A stretch of 64,000 nucleotides of DNA from Rhizophagus irregularis (Eukaryota; Glomeromycota; Glomeromycetes; Glomerales; Glomeraceae): positions 434,001 to 498,000 of the forward strand of contig NC_089437.1 of the NCBI RefSeq assembly GCF_026210795.1, read 5' to 3'. Numbering within the stretch: the first letter of the stretch is position 1; each line of letters begins with the position of its first letter. Shown piece after piece: positions 11,981 to 22,568 of the stretch. Under the pieces are notes generated by a model that saw only the letters and a list, made by a program, of their open reading frames with translations, ran no database searches and was not told the DNA's origin. Position numbers and translations under genes: made by a program.

Positions 11981-12213
11981 TAGAACTATATAAAAAAGTT
12001 ATTTGAATACAAAGGAAACACGTTCTATTATAATTCAATTTTCCTTTGAATAGTGCAATAAGACCGGTGATTATAAAAAGAACAGCTATACTGGCAAAAA
12101 AATTATTAATGACCAATACCTATTTTATTGATAAAAGCTTGGCTAATTTAAAAAAAATAATAAATAAAATATAACATACTAGTTTTCCACACTTCTCTCA
12201 GCTAGAATCAATT

Positions 12214-12498
12214 TCAAATATTCCTCCTTTTTTTGTTGCTTCTAAGACCATTACAATAAGTCCTCGTTTCTGGAGACAAATCGTTGTAAACATCTTGTAA
12301 CTCTTTTGTTTTTTTCGAATCTCCAGCTCCACCATTTGCTTGAGGATTATTTCCGTTTTCTACTTCTCCTACTACAGTAAATGACAATATTATCACGGGT
12401 TGAATGGGTTGAATGATGAGGTATCTCTCCGATATCATATACTTGATATCTGTACGATATGTTATTATATTGCGATCTGATATGTTAATGATCTGCAA
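12214..12498 (-). CDS. Uncertain short ORF, possible relic
   Basis: A 94-codon open frame. Its first 45 residues look like random AT-rich translation, but the C-terminal half (GDSKKTKELQDVYNDLSPET, then RTYCNGLRSNKKRRNI) has normal protein composition and a basic end. It could be the last exon of a lost gene. No domain recognised; no intron acceptor is convincing. Confidence 0.22.
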   Translation of the reverse strand: MQIINISDRNIITYRTDIKYMISERYLIIQPIQPVIILSFTVVGEVENGNNPQANGGAGDSKKTKELQDVYNDLSPETRTYCNGLRSNKKRRNI

Positions 12499-13939
12499 TT
12501 CCGATATCTAACCAATTTTTGGCGCAGATAGTCGGAAATAAGTTACATATAGGATTGATACCTCATGTCATATTACCGATATCCCGATGACACTTTTATA
12601 GTTTTTAATGTTATACCAAATAACCAAATAAAACAGTATATTTGTTATCATTTTCGCTATTATACTATTTACATACATAATATGGACTACCATACAATAT
12701 TAGTAAGATTTAAACGTATATTCCTAAATTTTATAGCCCATGATTAACGTCAAAAATATTATCAAAAAAATTTAGAGACTTTATCAAGAGAAAAAAAATG
12801 GATAACATTGATTTGATAAAACTTTATCCAAGCAAGTGATTTTTAATATCCGTACTTTTAAAATCAGTTTTCACGTGTAATATACTAAATTAATTTTTTT
12901 ATTTTACAAAAAAATCGGTACTGTTATACAATTTCCAAAGATAATCGTAATTAAAAATCTCATCTTTTTTTTTGTAAAATTTTTTAATTAAAATAAGAAT
13001 TAACGAAAAATGTAAATTATACTTTTTTTTTTATATTCAATGTTTTATTTTTATGAGTATTTGCAAAATATTGAATCTATAATTCTATAATCGAATTTAT
13101 ACAAGCAATATAATTTATATTCTAGATAAAATAATTTTAATATTACTTTAATATGTAGTTTTCCGATATTATAAATAATAAGTATTCATTATCAGTACTA
13201 GTTTCAGATCAATTAGCTTATGAATCAATAATATGACAAATGTGACTCATATTTATAAATATTATTTACAAGTGTTTTTCTAACTACAATACAATAACTA
13301 AATATTATTATGCATAATTCTAAGTACTCAAGTACTCCCTAATTTTAATTTTACTGTAATTTTACATCATATAAATTTTACAAAGTACTTCATATATTAA
13401 AGTTCCTGATGAAGGTAATTTTAAAACTGAAGATAATAGTTTTTATAAAATCAATAAATTTTCTATAATTTCTGTTGTAATAGATCCCTATAAAAAAATT
13501 CTGGAAAAAACTCCGATAAATGATCACTTTTCTGAAAAAATTTTTTTAAGGGATATTAGTCAAATGATATATTAACCAATATGTATAAGTGAATATATCA
13601 GTGTTACTTGTTTATAGGGGTAAATCATATTGATAGTATATATTATAAGCCACAATTATATATTATTAATCATTTTACTAGCTAATTCTTATTGTAACAA
13701 AATATGACTCATACATGATCTTTATTTTTTTGAATCATGACAAGTTACTGATCATCTATTTTATAATTAGTGTCTTATGTAATACAAAAAATTTTTTTAC
13801 AAGTATATATACCCTTAAATTTCCTTAAGGAAAAAATCAAATTTTCAAATATCAATATCAACTGTATCAAATCCAAAATTTCATTTCAAATATTATTTTT
13901 CAAATAACAAGATTTCTTTCAAATATCAAAATTTACAAA
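12499..13939. other. AT-rich spacer upstream of membrane protein
   Basis: Mostly featureless. A 60-codon ORF at 12565 begins MSYYRYPDDTFIVFNVIP, which weakly resembles the start of the 13940 protein (MSYQLCPNIITTIFNEIP). It may be a decayed relative. A TATATATA stretch at 13804-13811 and CA-rich repeats of the CAAATATCA type just before 13940 are plausible promoter and leader sequence for that gene. Confidence 0.35.
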
Positions 13940-14395
13940 ATGTCTTATCAACTTTGTCCAAATATTATCACCACTATTTTCAATGAAATACCAGTTAACA
14001 AATGTTATAACAATCCTGAAACTTTCCACCATCTATCATTACTTCAATATCTACCATTACTTTTTTACATTCTTTTTATTATTATTCTCATAAATACCAA
14101 TCTCCTCAACAACATCATTGTTTTAATTTTTATTTCATTGAAATTCTTAACTACTATTATTCTTAAACTTCTCCCTTCTCTTCCTTCTATTTCTAATATA
14201 TTTCACTATTTCAAAAATTTATTATTATCTATCTCTTTATCAATTCTCTTTTATATCTTATCCACATTATTATCAATTCTTCTTACTTTTCTTTATTTTC
14301 TTAATTTTATAATTCGTGTTCTTCTCTTTTTTTATGCTTTACTTTATAACATAATCCATTTATTCAATATTATTCTCCTTTTAATCTCCCAATAG
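13940..14395 (+). CDS. Putative small multi-pass membrane protein
   Basis: The frame encodes 151 residues: a polar N-terminus of about 30 residues, then long hydrophobic runs (LLQYLPLLFYILFIIILI, NNIIVLIFISLKFL, ISLSILFYILSTLLSILLTF and more). These would make about four or five membrane segments. The TATA-like sequence 130 bp upstream and the purine-poor CAAATATCA leader support expression. The composition is extreme (Leu, Ile, Phe), so a translation artefact of AT-rich DNA cannot be excluded. The start, however, has ordinary composition and a possible relative lies at 12565. No family recognised. Confidence 0.45.
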   Translation: MSYQLCPNIITTIFNEIPVNKCYNNPETFHHLSLLQYLPLLFYILFIIILINTNLLNNIIVLIFISLKFLTTIILKLLPSLPSISNIFHYFKNLLLSISLSILFYILSTLLSILLTFLYFLNFIIRVLLFFYALLYNIIHLFNIILLLISQ

Positions 14396-14489
14396 CTTAT
14401 AAATTATCTTATATTACGTAGCTTGGCCCATTGCTTACCAAATATAGCATGGAGACGTAATCTTTCCCCTTTGGTCAACTTGGGATTAC

Positions 14490-14735
14490 TTGACCATTCT
14501 TAGATGGATAATTTTTACAAGGGGATCGTTTGCATCGCCCATGAAGCATAGCGATTGGTGTCAGAGAGATCCTTTGTCTTGTAAAAATTTACCCTTTCTT
14601 GATCATTTGACCATTCTTAGATAGATAAATTTTATAAGGGGATCATTTGCATCGCCCATGAAGCATTGCACTGTGCTAATTGGTGTCAGAGAGATCCTTT
14701 GTCTTGTAAAATTTACCTTTCTTGTGATCATTTGA
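14490..14735. repeat. Tandem duplication of a roughly 118-bp unit
   Basis: Copy 1 (14490-14607) and copy 2 (14608-about 14735) share TTGACCATTCTTAGAT, GCATCGCCCATGAAGCAT, TTGGTGTCAGAGAGATCC and TTTGTCTTGTAAAA. Differences include a short insertion in copy 2 near GCACTGTGC. The unit is less AT-rich than its surroundings and not coding. It may be part of a retroelement or a structured RNA. Confidence 0.75.
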
Positions 14736-14832
14736 TCTATCTCATGTGATTTCCTTCTTCACATGTGATACCCTTTATTTCATTCCTTTGCTGAGTTCTT
14801 TCCTTAATAACTTATTAACTCAAACAAAATCC

Positions 14833-14889
14833 ATCACCGTTGGTTCCACAATTGCTGTGTCCAAGTTCAATTCTTGGAGGTGATTTTTT
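14833..14889 (+). other. tRNA-like T-arm with oligo-T end
   Basis: CCAAG (14861-14865), loop TTCAATT and CTTGG (14873-14877) form a perfect 5-bp T-stem with a canonical 7-nt loop (a B-box-like sequence). ATCACC (14833-14838) pairs with GGTGAT (14879-14884), and six T follow (14884-14889), as at a Pol III stop. Only about 22 nt remain where D and anticodon arms should be, so it is not a standard tRNA. It may be a tRNA-derived SINE end or a decayed tRNA. Confidence 0.3.
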
Positions 14890-15113
14890 ATTAATTAGTT
14901 CACCTAATTTCATATTTCTTACTCAGATAAGAACATTTCATCTGTATATAACAATTACTTGTGTGTTAATTATAATCATGTTGTAATTAAGTTTCTTAAG
15001 ATGCCTCACCTAATAATTTTGTTCTGATTTGAGATTTTAAGAAGTGTAACAGCTGTCTCAAGAGATTCATTATACTTTACGAAAATTACAAATCTAATTT
15101 CCTTTTAGAACCT

Positions 15114-15302
15114 GTGGATGTGAAATGTATAGATCACAGTCCCGATTTCGCAAGTTTCAGCAAAGATAAAGAAATGAAAATGGCTTGTACAGCCAAACTC
15201 AAAGCAATACTATCCAAACAAAACAAACATAATTACACGATCATCATGGGAGATTTCAAAATTTTAACTATCAATCCAATAAGTTTGTCACACATTTTTT
15301 AA
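15114..15302 (+). pseudogene. Fragment resembling a non-LTR retroelement endonuclease
   Basis: The 62-codon frame contains LKAILSKQNKHNYTIIMGDF. The IIMGDF motif followed by a polar residue is the signature of the exonuclease-endonuclease-phosphatase fold found at the N-terminus of LINE ORF2 proteins, normally GDFN (here GDFK). There is no flanking reverse transcriptase. The repeat and tRNA-like sequence upstream (14490-14889) may belong to the same dead element. Confidence 0.35.
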
Positions 15303-16040
15303 AACAAATATATTAGACATGGGTGAAATTTTAGTCTAAAAATAGTACTAAAATGTTTATTTTCGATAAAGAGCATCAACTACAAAGTTTCGTTCGCCAT
15401 GTTATTGAACAATAAGTCGATTTGAGAATGACTCACACTAACCAATGGTAAAAGAATAAAAAGGAAGTATGAATATTATGAAATAATAGTTGAATGAACG
15501 ACTTGTCTTATGATTATTCAATCAATTTGAACCGACTCTCATTTACCTTTTTTAGTTTTTCCAAATGAAAATATGAAATTTAAGCAGTAAAATTAAATAT
15601 TTGGATGTTAAATGATAGAAGGAATTTGAATTTAAATTATTTTGTTGTGACAAGTACATATATTTTAATATTAATCAACAATAAAAATGTGCTCGAGATT
15701 GGGTTATCTCATGTTTACCAGTTGGTCGCGCCGACGCGCCGTGAAAATCATTGATATTTATGCGTCACGTGAAATAATTTGTCTAATTCCTCCGAAAATA
15801 TATCGATTTTGATCAACGTTATGATGACCTTGACCAGCATTATGTGCAAAAAAGTTTTCAGAAGAATAAGGTATTTGTGTTTTGACATTTATATTTAATT
15901 TATACACGTTATTACATTTTCTGGTTTTAAAAAAAAATATAAATTAATAATATTTATTCATATAATAGTTATTTATTTTTACAGTACAAATAATTTACCA
16001 TCTAATTCATTATAATACCAATATTATTATATTTATCTAG
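15303..16040. other. Intergenic spacer
   Basis: No gene seen. A short GC-rich island (GTCGCGCCGACGCGCCG near 15723-15739) stands out. The sequence near 16000 is the 3' flank of the F-box gene. Confidence 0.4.
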
Positions 16041-17417
16041 CTAATATTCATCTGATCTAATGAAACACTCAACAACACCTTCATCCTTTTCTATTGAAAC
16101 TATAAATTTCTTAATAACTTTTGATCTAATATATTTATCAATTATATTCAAATTTTCTTCTTCAGTATCTAAACTTTTAGTATGATGAAATCTATTAATA
16201 ATTATAGTGATTGGAAAGTATGGTACACGTTTGGACCAATTTATAAAAAACGAATCTAACTCTTCTGGAAGTAATTTTTTCGTGTAAGGACGAGGAAAGT
16301 ATAATAATTCTATTCTATTCATATTTTCAGGAGAATAATTTGCAATTGTTTCCAAAGCTACCTTTTCATATAATAAATCAGCTTCATCCAACCAAATTTT
16401 AATAGTTTCTAAATATTTACAAGAGTTTAAAATAATTTTAAATGTCTCCAATTCATCATAAAAGAATCCAATAGAAAGTACTTTAAGATTAACACAAAAC
16501 TTTGCTATCATTAAATTTAATAAATTATCGTTTTCTCCCATTATTTCACAAAAAGAAAGTTCTCTTAGATTCTTTCCGTTGTTCATTAAAAATTTTATTG
16601 CAAAATTATAATTCACATTATTGACATCAATTTTAAAAATTTTTAAATGTGGAAAAATGAAAGTTGATAATTTTTCAAAAACATCTATTGTTATATCATA
16701 ATTTTCTAATTCAAGTACTTGTAAATTAATGAAATTCTTAATAAATGAGAATGAAATATTATCTGCATAATAATGATATTCATTTACAGTATTATAAAGG
16801 TTTGTTGTAAATGAGGAAATCAAATCTGTGATATCAGGACTATTATTGAATTGATTATCTTGTATAATATTAAAATATTTTAAATTATTTTGAATAGAAA
16901 ATAAAAATTCTTTTAAACCATTAGAAATAGTATTATCACAAAATTCTATAGTAAGTGATTTTATATTATGACAATATTGAATTAAATGATGAAAAATTTC
17001 AGGATTAATACTTGAAAAAATTTTTAATTCTGTAATATTCATAAATAATTTATATATTTCAATTAAAGTATAATTTTTAATTAAATTTTCTGGTGAAGGA
17101 AAGAGGGATTCAAATTTACGATGAATTTCACAAATTAATAAAATTTTACAAAATGATGGGTAATTAAACATGGGTTTTGAAATTGAGATTGAAAAATCAA
17201 TTTCAGTCTTGGAAATAATTTCTTTTGATTCGTTTGGGAGACATTTTATTAAAGTTTTAAGCGTTTGAAAATTATAATTCGTACTATCTCTCCATAAAAT
17301 TCTTACGGAAATAGTACTCCAAAGTTTATTTACTAATAAGCAAGAATATAAACTTTCTTTGTCATTTGCCAAAAATTCAAAAATTTCGAAGAGGCAATCA
17401 GCGGGAAGTTTAGACAT
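16041..17417 (-). CDS. F-box protein with leucine-rich repeats
   Basis: A single exon encodes 458 residues. The N-terminus (MSKLPADCLFEIFEFLAND, then SLYSCLLVNKLWSTISVRIL) is a complete F-box at about residues 3-45, which would bind Skp1. The rest is an irregular leucine-rich array (for example NLQVLELENYDITIDVF, HLKIFKIDVNNVNY, NLRELSFCEIMGE, NLKVLSIGFFYDELETF), likely to bind the ubiquitination substrate in an SCF complex. The start is fixed by the F-box sitting immediately after the first Met. It has no introns. The unrelated-sequence paralogue at 44403-45874 has the same plan but is frameshifted. Substrate unknown. Confidence 0.93.
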   Translation of the reverse strand: MSKLPADCLFEIFEFLANDKESLYSCLLVNKLWSTISVRILWRDSTNYNFQTLKTLIKCLPNESKEIISKTEIDFSISISKPMFNYPSFCKILLICEIHRKFESLFPSPENLIKNYTLIEIYKLFMNITELKIFSSINPEIFHHLIQYCHNIKSLTIEFCDNTISNGLKEFLFSIQNNLKYFNIIQDNQFNNSPDITDLISSFTTNLYNTVNEYHYYADNISFSFIKNFINLQVLELENYDITIDVFEKLSTFIFPHLKIFKIDVNNVNYNFAIKFLMNNGKNLRELSFCEIMGENDNLLNLMIAKFCVNLKVLSIGFFYDELETFKIILNSCKYLETIKIWLDEADLLYEKVALETIANYSPENMNRIELLYFPRPYTKKLLPEELDSFFINWSKRVPYFPITIIINRFHHTKSLDTEEENLNIIDKYIRSKVIKKFIVSIEKDEGVVECFIRSDEY

Positions 17418-18075
17418 TTTTGAAAGTGTTATTTAAAACGTAAATAGGAGTTTCGAATTTATTTATTTATTTGTTTAAAGAAAAAAATGAACGTTAAACG
17501 TACGCTAAAAGTTTGTATATATATACATTTTTTATATCTTATGAATTTATAAATTATAACTGCGTTATCAAACCACAATAAACTACTATTTACGGTATAG
17601 TTACGTATCGTCAATCACTATATCATCCTATTTATGGTTATCTATAATTACTGTTCAATATTAAAATCATGTCGATGAATTCTTGAATAAGTTTAAGTAT
17701 ATTGTAAATCTAAATAAAGTTATTTATGATTTTAATATTTCCATTTTTTTTATTAAAATTTTTAATGTGAAATCGAATTTGGTAAATAATAAGATCTTTT
17801 TTTTTTAAGGATTGTTATAAAAACCCATAATAAACGATCGTGCAACTCTCGTACAACGCACTTGATACATTCACAATGATAAAGTTCAATCATTAAATTT
17901 AACGGGTTACCCGTATACCCCGACCTTTATTCATATTATACTAAAATAGGAAAGATTTCAGATTGTACCGTCGTACTAACCATATTTAGTCGCACAAAGG
18001 CAGACCCCACTTTAAAATTGAACTTTCGAAAGATACTGTGAAAGCCATTTAAATTTCTAAATTTATTCTAGAAGT
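17418..18075. other. Upstream region of F-box gene
   Basis: AT-rich with no gene. A TATATATA stretch at 17517-17524, about 100 bp before the start codon, could serve as a TATA region for the minus-strand F-box gene. Confidence 0.35.
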
Positions 18076-18260
18076 ATTGGATTTGTAGTTTGTTCTGCTG
18101 ATCGTACTTTACGATTGTCTTCCTAAATTTCTAGCTTATGGTCGAATAAACCTGAAAACTGTTGGACAATTTCCGAGCTTTTGGACGATTGTTAGGAACA
18201 GAATACGATAACGTTCCACTAATGTCACATGTGGTTTAAATGTATAAATGTATATTTTAA
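18076..18260 (+). pseudogene. Possible WD40-repeat relic
   Basis: In one plus-strand frame the sequence reads GFVVCSADRTLRLSS, a stop, then ISSLWSNKPENCWTISELLD. The first block resembles the (C/S)SADRTLRLW core of a WD40 blade and the second has an ordinary protein composition. Two stops interrupt it and no exon boundaries are evident. The antisense 61-codon ORF at 18136-18321 is probably a shadow. Confidence 0.28.
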
Positions 18261-18321
18261 CTTTGACGATTGCAAATAGCCAAAACCGGATTTTCATCAT
18301 CATAGCCATACCAACCAACAA

Positions 18322-19510
18322 AAGGTAATTTACCGCTGATTACAATATCTCAAACCAAGATGAGCGCTCTATCAAGTTAAACCGCTGTCCGAAAGTATGC
18401 GCCACAGCAGACCTGGCTCAAATCACAAGCCACTCCATATATATAATTTATCAAATTTTATTTTGAAGTTAAAATTAGATTAAATTAATTCTTGATCGCA
18501 TAATTTAATATTCGATTATTATTTCTGTAGAATTTATATTTTATTTATCTTATTCAACTAGATTATTGCCGAAAAACAGAAGTAGAGTTGGGATAGAAGC
18601 GTCATCATGTCATCCCGGTCGTATACTTGATTTATGTTTGTTTTTGCGTGTTGCTTCACAGTTCACGCTATTAAAATTTTACGTTACGTACTAAAAGAGA
18701 TCGGTTCAGCCCTGGAAATTTGACGGTGCAAAAGGTGATTTATTTTAATCTTAAATTTTTTAAAACCACTTTTATTTGTTTTTTTTTTCTTCCAAAATTT
18801 TCAAATATGCCGTATAACATGACTGACCATACCGAATTAGATCTTAACAATCTTAAACACCTTGAAAAATTTGAACTCTACATCAACTAGCTTAAAAATT
18901 CATACTTCGAAAGTTAGAAACTGTTGCTACAGAAATTGCTTTTCATAGGATAATTTGGAATGTACAAACTCGGTTAGGGTGGTGTCATTATTACCTTTTA
19001 AGAGGGCTCAATTTTATGACAACGTTGGATAGAAATCTTAGGTACCGGATACCTAAAGACTGAAATTTGGATTAACAACATCGGATCTTTTATAGTGAAC
19101 CTTAAACTTCTGATTTCGTTATCAAGGTGAGACACCAGAATTTATACAAATAATTCAAAATTCATGAACAAATTTTGCGACTGATACATTAGTTCAATTA
19201 AGTGGATTTTTAGTATAAAGGATATCAGTATCATCAGAATTTTCGTCCATGAGATATATTGAAGATGAAACTATCTTGCCAGATACCATGTTAGACATAT
19301 CTTCGATCGGTGATGTTGTTTCCCAGGTATATTATTATTCCTTATTTTTGTGCTATATGAGCTGAATGATCTCAGGAACCATTTGAAGGCAAAGACATTG
19401 ATGGGATGATGATAATCATTGATTTATCCTAGGTGCGATGAAGCAAAATATGTATTGCTGCGTCGTAGATCTAGAAAACATAATTAATAAAGATAAATTC
19501 TTTACTCTCA
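18322..19510. other. Intergenic spacer, mixed composition
   Basis: Somewhat less AT-rich than most spacers, as if made of old transposon or gene debris, but I could not identify any domain on either strand. Confidence 0.4.
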
Positions 19511-19662
19511 TTGTTAAATCAAAAGCGAATATCGTTAAATCAAAAACAAATATCGCTAAATCAAATCGAGTATCGTTAAATAAAAGCGAGTATCGTTAAA
19601 TAAAAGCGGGTATCGTTAAATAAAAGCGGGTATCGTTAAATCAAAGCAATTATCGTTATATC
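19511..19662. repeat. Minisatellite, about 21-bp unit, about 7-8 copies
   Basis: Tandem copies of TATCGTTAAATAAAAGCG(G/A)G with variants ending AAGCGAA, AAACAAA or AAGCAAT. The central three copies are nearly identical and the outer ones more diverged, the usual pattern of ongoing slippage or unequal exchange. Confidence 0.9.
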
Positions 19663-19828
19663 CATGCAAAAAAAGATAACTGATTCACAAAATTAATTTA
19701 TATATATAACAAATATAAATATTTTATTGAATAAAAATATGTATACAAAAATTATTATCCAAAAAAAATCGAAAAAAATGAAAAAAAAACGAGAATAAGA
19801 ATAATAATTTACTAATAATATATAAAAT

Positions 19829-21438
19829 TTAATTATTTAATTCATCTAATTCTTTTATAATTAGAAATACTTCATAATCTTCAATTGAAAATTTTCCCGC
19901 ATCCGCTTCCCTTATCATTTTCTCATAACTACGTTGTTTACATTTACTAGAATTAAAATTTTTTGAATTATCTTCTTTTGAACAAATTAAAAGATCATTA
20001 TCAAATGTAGGACCATAATCACTACAATTAAATAAAGCTTCATCCATATTATTTACAAGACTTAAAATTGGATCTTTAAAATCATCCTTATTTTTAAAAG
20101 AAAAAATAAAACTATCTTTTGTTTTACCATATTCACCATGACGTGAATCTTTCCAAACTGAAGGATTATAACCTCCAAGTATTTCTCCTGTACCTTCAAC
20201 TTTAATAAATGTTATAGTATGAGGTTTATCATCACATGATGTATGAAACTTTTTTGGTGTAAAACCATCACGACTACCTCTTAATAATAATTTAAATTTA
20301 TATGGTAAATATAATTCTCTTGCATAAGCAAATTTACTTCTAGTATCAATTTTATCAATCCATCTTGAAACCAAAGAAACAATATTTAAATTAACAATTT
20401 TTGAATTAATGATTCCATTCATATTTCTATTTCTAGGAAGTAAAATATTATCATTTGGTACGCTATTAGGATCCAAATAAGAATTTAATAATTCCTCATA
20501 AAGATTATTTTTTAAAAGTTTTTTATATGGACGAACTTTTTGTGCAAATTCTTCAGATGATAAACTAAAAAATCTAATTAAAGGAAAACAATTTTGTAAG
20601 GTTTTTTCCATTGATTTAAAATCATTATCCGTCCAATCCTTAGGATCTTCTGATATTTCTGAAGTTTCTGAAGTTTCTGAAGTCAAAGTTTTATTTTGTG
20701 CACGACCCCATTTTAATACATAATTCCAAACTTCAACTTCTTTCAATTGTAAATCATCTCTTCTAATGAGTGTAACCAAAGAATTTTCAGGAAGTAAAGT
20801 AAAATCAAGTGATTTAAAAACCTTCTCAGGTGATTTAGCCATAAAATCTGAACAATATTGTTGAAGGTTTAATAAAGAATTAGATTGAAAGCTTACTCGA
20901 TTAACAAGATCAAAATTTTGTTTTATCCATTGTGAATTATTTTCAATTAAATATTCTTGTAAATAATCAATTAACTCTTGAAGACAAAGATGATCAGCGG
21001 CAACCAATATATTAAAATTTTCTAAAGGTTCTTGCTCCTCTAACGAAATAACACCTCCATAAATATATCTAAATATAATAATAAAAAAATTTTTTTTTTT
21101 TTTCGTTAAATTTGTTAAATTTGAAATATTTGAAATATTTTAATAAAATTTTTTTGTAAAATTCATAAATATATAAACTCTTACTTTATAATAACGTGAA
21201 AATTTTCCGGTGAAATTTTTGGAAACTTGATATGAGTTAAACTACCATCATCATTCTTTCTATTGGAAGCCAAAGTTCGTCGTAAAAATGGAGAACGATA
21301 ACACAAGACGATCATATGCGCGTGAAATATTTTTACATTCGGATCCTCACCAGCTTCAATAGTAATATCATAATATTCATCATCATCTAAAACTTCAATA
21401 TAATTTTGACTTAATTTCGAAAAAAACTGTTTTGGCAT
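19829..21438 (-). CDS. BTB-BACK-TLDc protein
   Basis: Two exons encode 497 residues. Exon 1 (21438-21185) starts MPKQFFSKLSQNYIEVL and carries BTB (DDEYYDITIEAGEDPNVKIF, HAHMIVLCYRSPFLRRTL). The intron is 21184-21069 (GTAAGA...TTAG, 116 bp, the longest in the family here). Exon 2 is 21068-19829 (K-YIYGGVISLEEQEPLENF, BACK helices, TLDc with RGSRDGFTPKKFHTSCDD, GGYNPSVWKD, DSFIFSFK, YGPTFDNDL, IEDYEVFLI). A short repeat, SETSETSEISED, inserted before the DW(T/S)DxDFK motif is unique to this copy. The start at 21438 is chosen by family consensus although an in-frame ATG exists at 21501. It is divergent from the next copy at 22569. Confidence 0.95.
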
Positions 21439-21562
21439 TTCTTTTTTATTTCTTTTATTGAACTTGTATATATACAGTATAAAGTATTGAAGTGAGTACA
21501 AACAAATGAAAAAGAATTTTTTTTTTTCAAAAAAAAAATTGGTCTTTTAAACGTTGAACAAA

Positions 21563-21594
21563 TGAGCAGCTGACATAATTAGACTTACCATTTT
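21563..21594 (-). promoter_or_regulatory. Conserved upstream element of BTB-TLDc genes
   Basis: The sequence (plus strand) contains CAGCTGACATAATTAGACTTACCATTTT. The element at 60583-60633 contains CAGCTGACAAAC...AAATTAGACTTACCATTT in the same orientation relative to its gene, and 56181-56224 contains TTTGTCAGCTGATCATC. All three lie about 125-160 bp before the start codon. Likely a shared promoter element with an E-box-like CAGCTG core; its binder is unknown. Confidence 0.5.
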
Positions 21595-22568
21595 AATATT
21601 TTGTCCTCTCTTACAGATCAACAAATCTAAACTATTATTGTAACGATGTAACGACTATAACGTGACGTTCTCAAATACATGCTCTTTCGATTAAACCACG
21701 ACCGAACAAAATAAATTAATTAATATACTGTATATAAAATTAGACAGCGACTGGTGAGATATAGCAAATACAAAGAGAAAACAATTAGGAATAATTTGAA
21801 TACATATATTGTAGAGATTTAACGTTAATTAAATGACGGAAGTAGTAATTATGGGTTTGGTTATTTGTATATTGCGGTTATAGCTGCTGATACATTTATA
21901 TATAAAATATAATCTATAGTAAACTTTTAGTATGACATTTATTATATTAAATAAAAGATCATTTTAGAATTTTATTATATACATGTATAATATTGATTGA
22001 ATTATGAAAGATAAACTTGTTTCAAAAAGGCAAGTGTGATATTCAGCCAGTAAGTTCAATACTTTTATAACTTTTTATTTAACCGATAATAATTTTGTCC
22101 TTTAAAAATTCTTTAACTGTTAGAACTGCTGTTAGTAAAAGAATATACAGAACTTTTCATTTGGTTTTATTTAAGATTTCTATTTATTTTAGTTGTAGTT
22201 GTTTGTGTGCTTGTGTTTTATTATTGACATTAATACTGTATTTCGTCACTGTGCGAATATGTCATCTTTTTAACGTCAATTTATTATGTAAGAATCGAAT
22301 GTGGCGCGATCATCACAGGTTTACGTCACTTTATATATATATATTAATTATGCCGACTTTTATATAATTGTTCATTTATTACCACGTATTTACATAATTA
22401 TAAAGAAAAATAGAAAACAATTATTAATGCAAATTGTCGATCATCGTCATGATCATTTAATCATTTAATAGATGGGTAAATTAAATTCAAATTTATAAAA
22501 ATACTTGTTTACTCAAAATTCACTATAAAAATACCTGTTTACTCACTCGCTCAAATACAAAAAAAAAA
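21595..22568. other. Spacer between divergent BTB-TLDc genes
   Basis: No credible gene. The 90-codon frame at 22095 is Cys/Leu-rich and lacks any family features. A duplicated AAAATAC(T/C)TGTTTACTCA sequence occurs twice just before the 22569 start (near 22500 and 22530). Confidence 0.4.

Noticed and set aside
12565-12747. 60-codon ORF starting MSYYRYPDD
   Set aside because: Only a weak likeness to the start of the 13940 protein; the rest is AT-driven translation.
22095-22367. 90-codon Cys/Leu-rich ORF between divergent genes
   Set aside because: Composition and position suggest chance; no conserved start.
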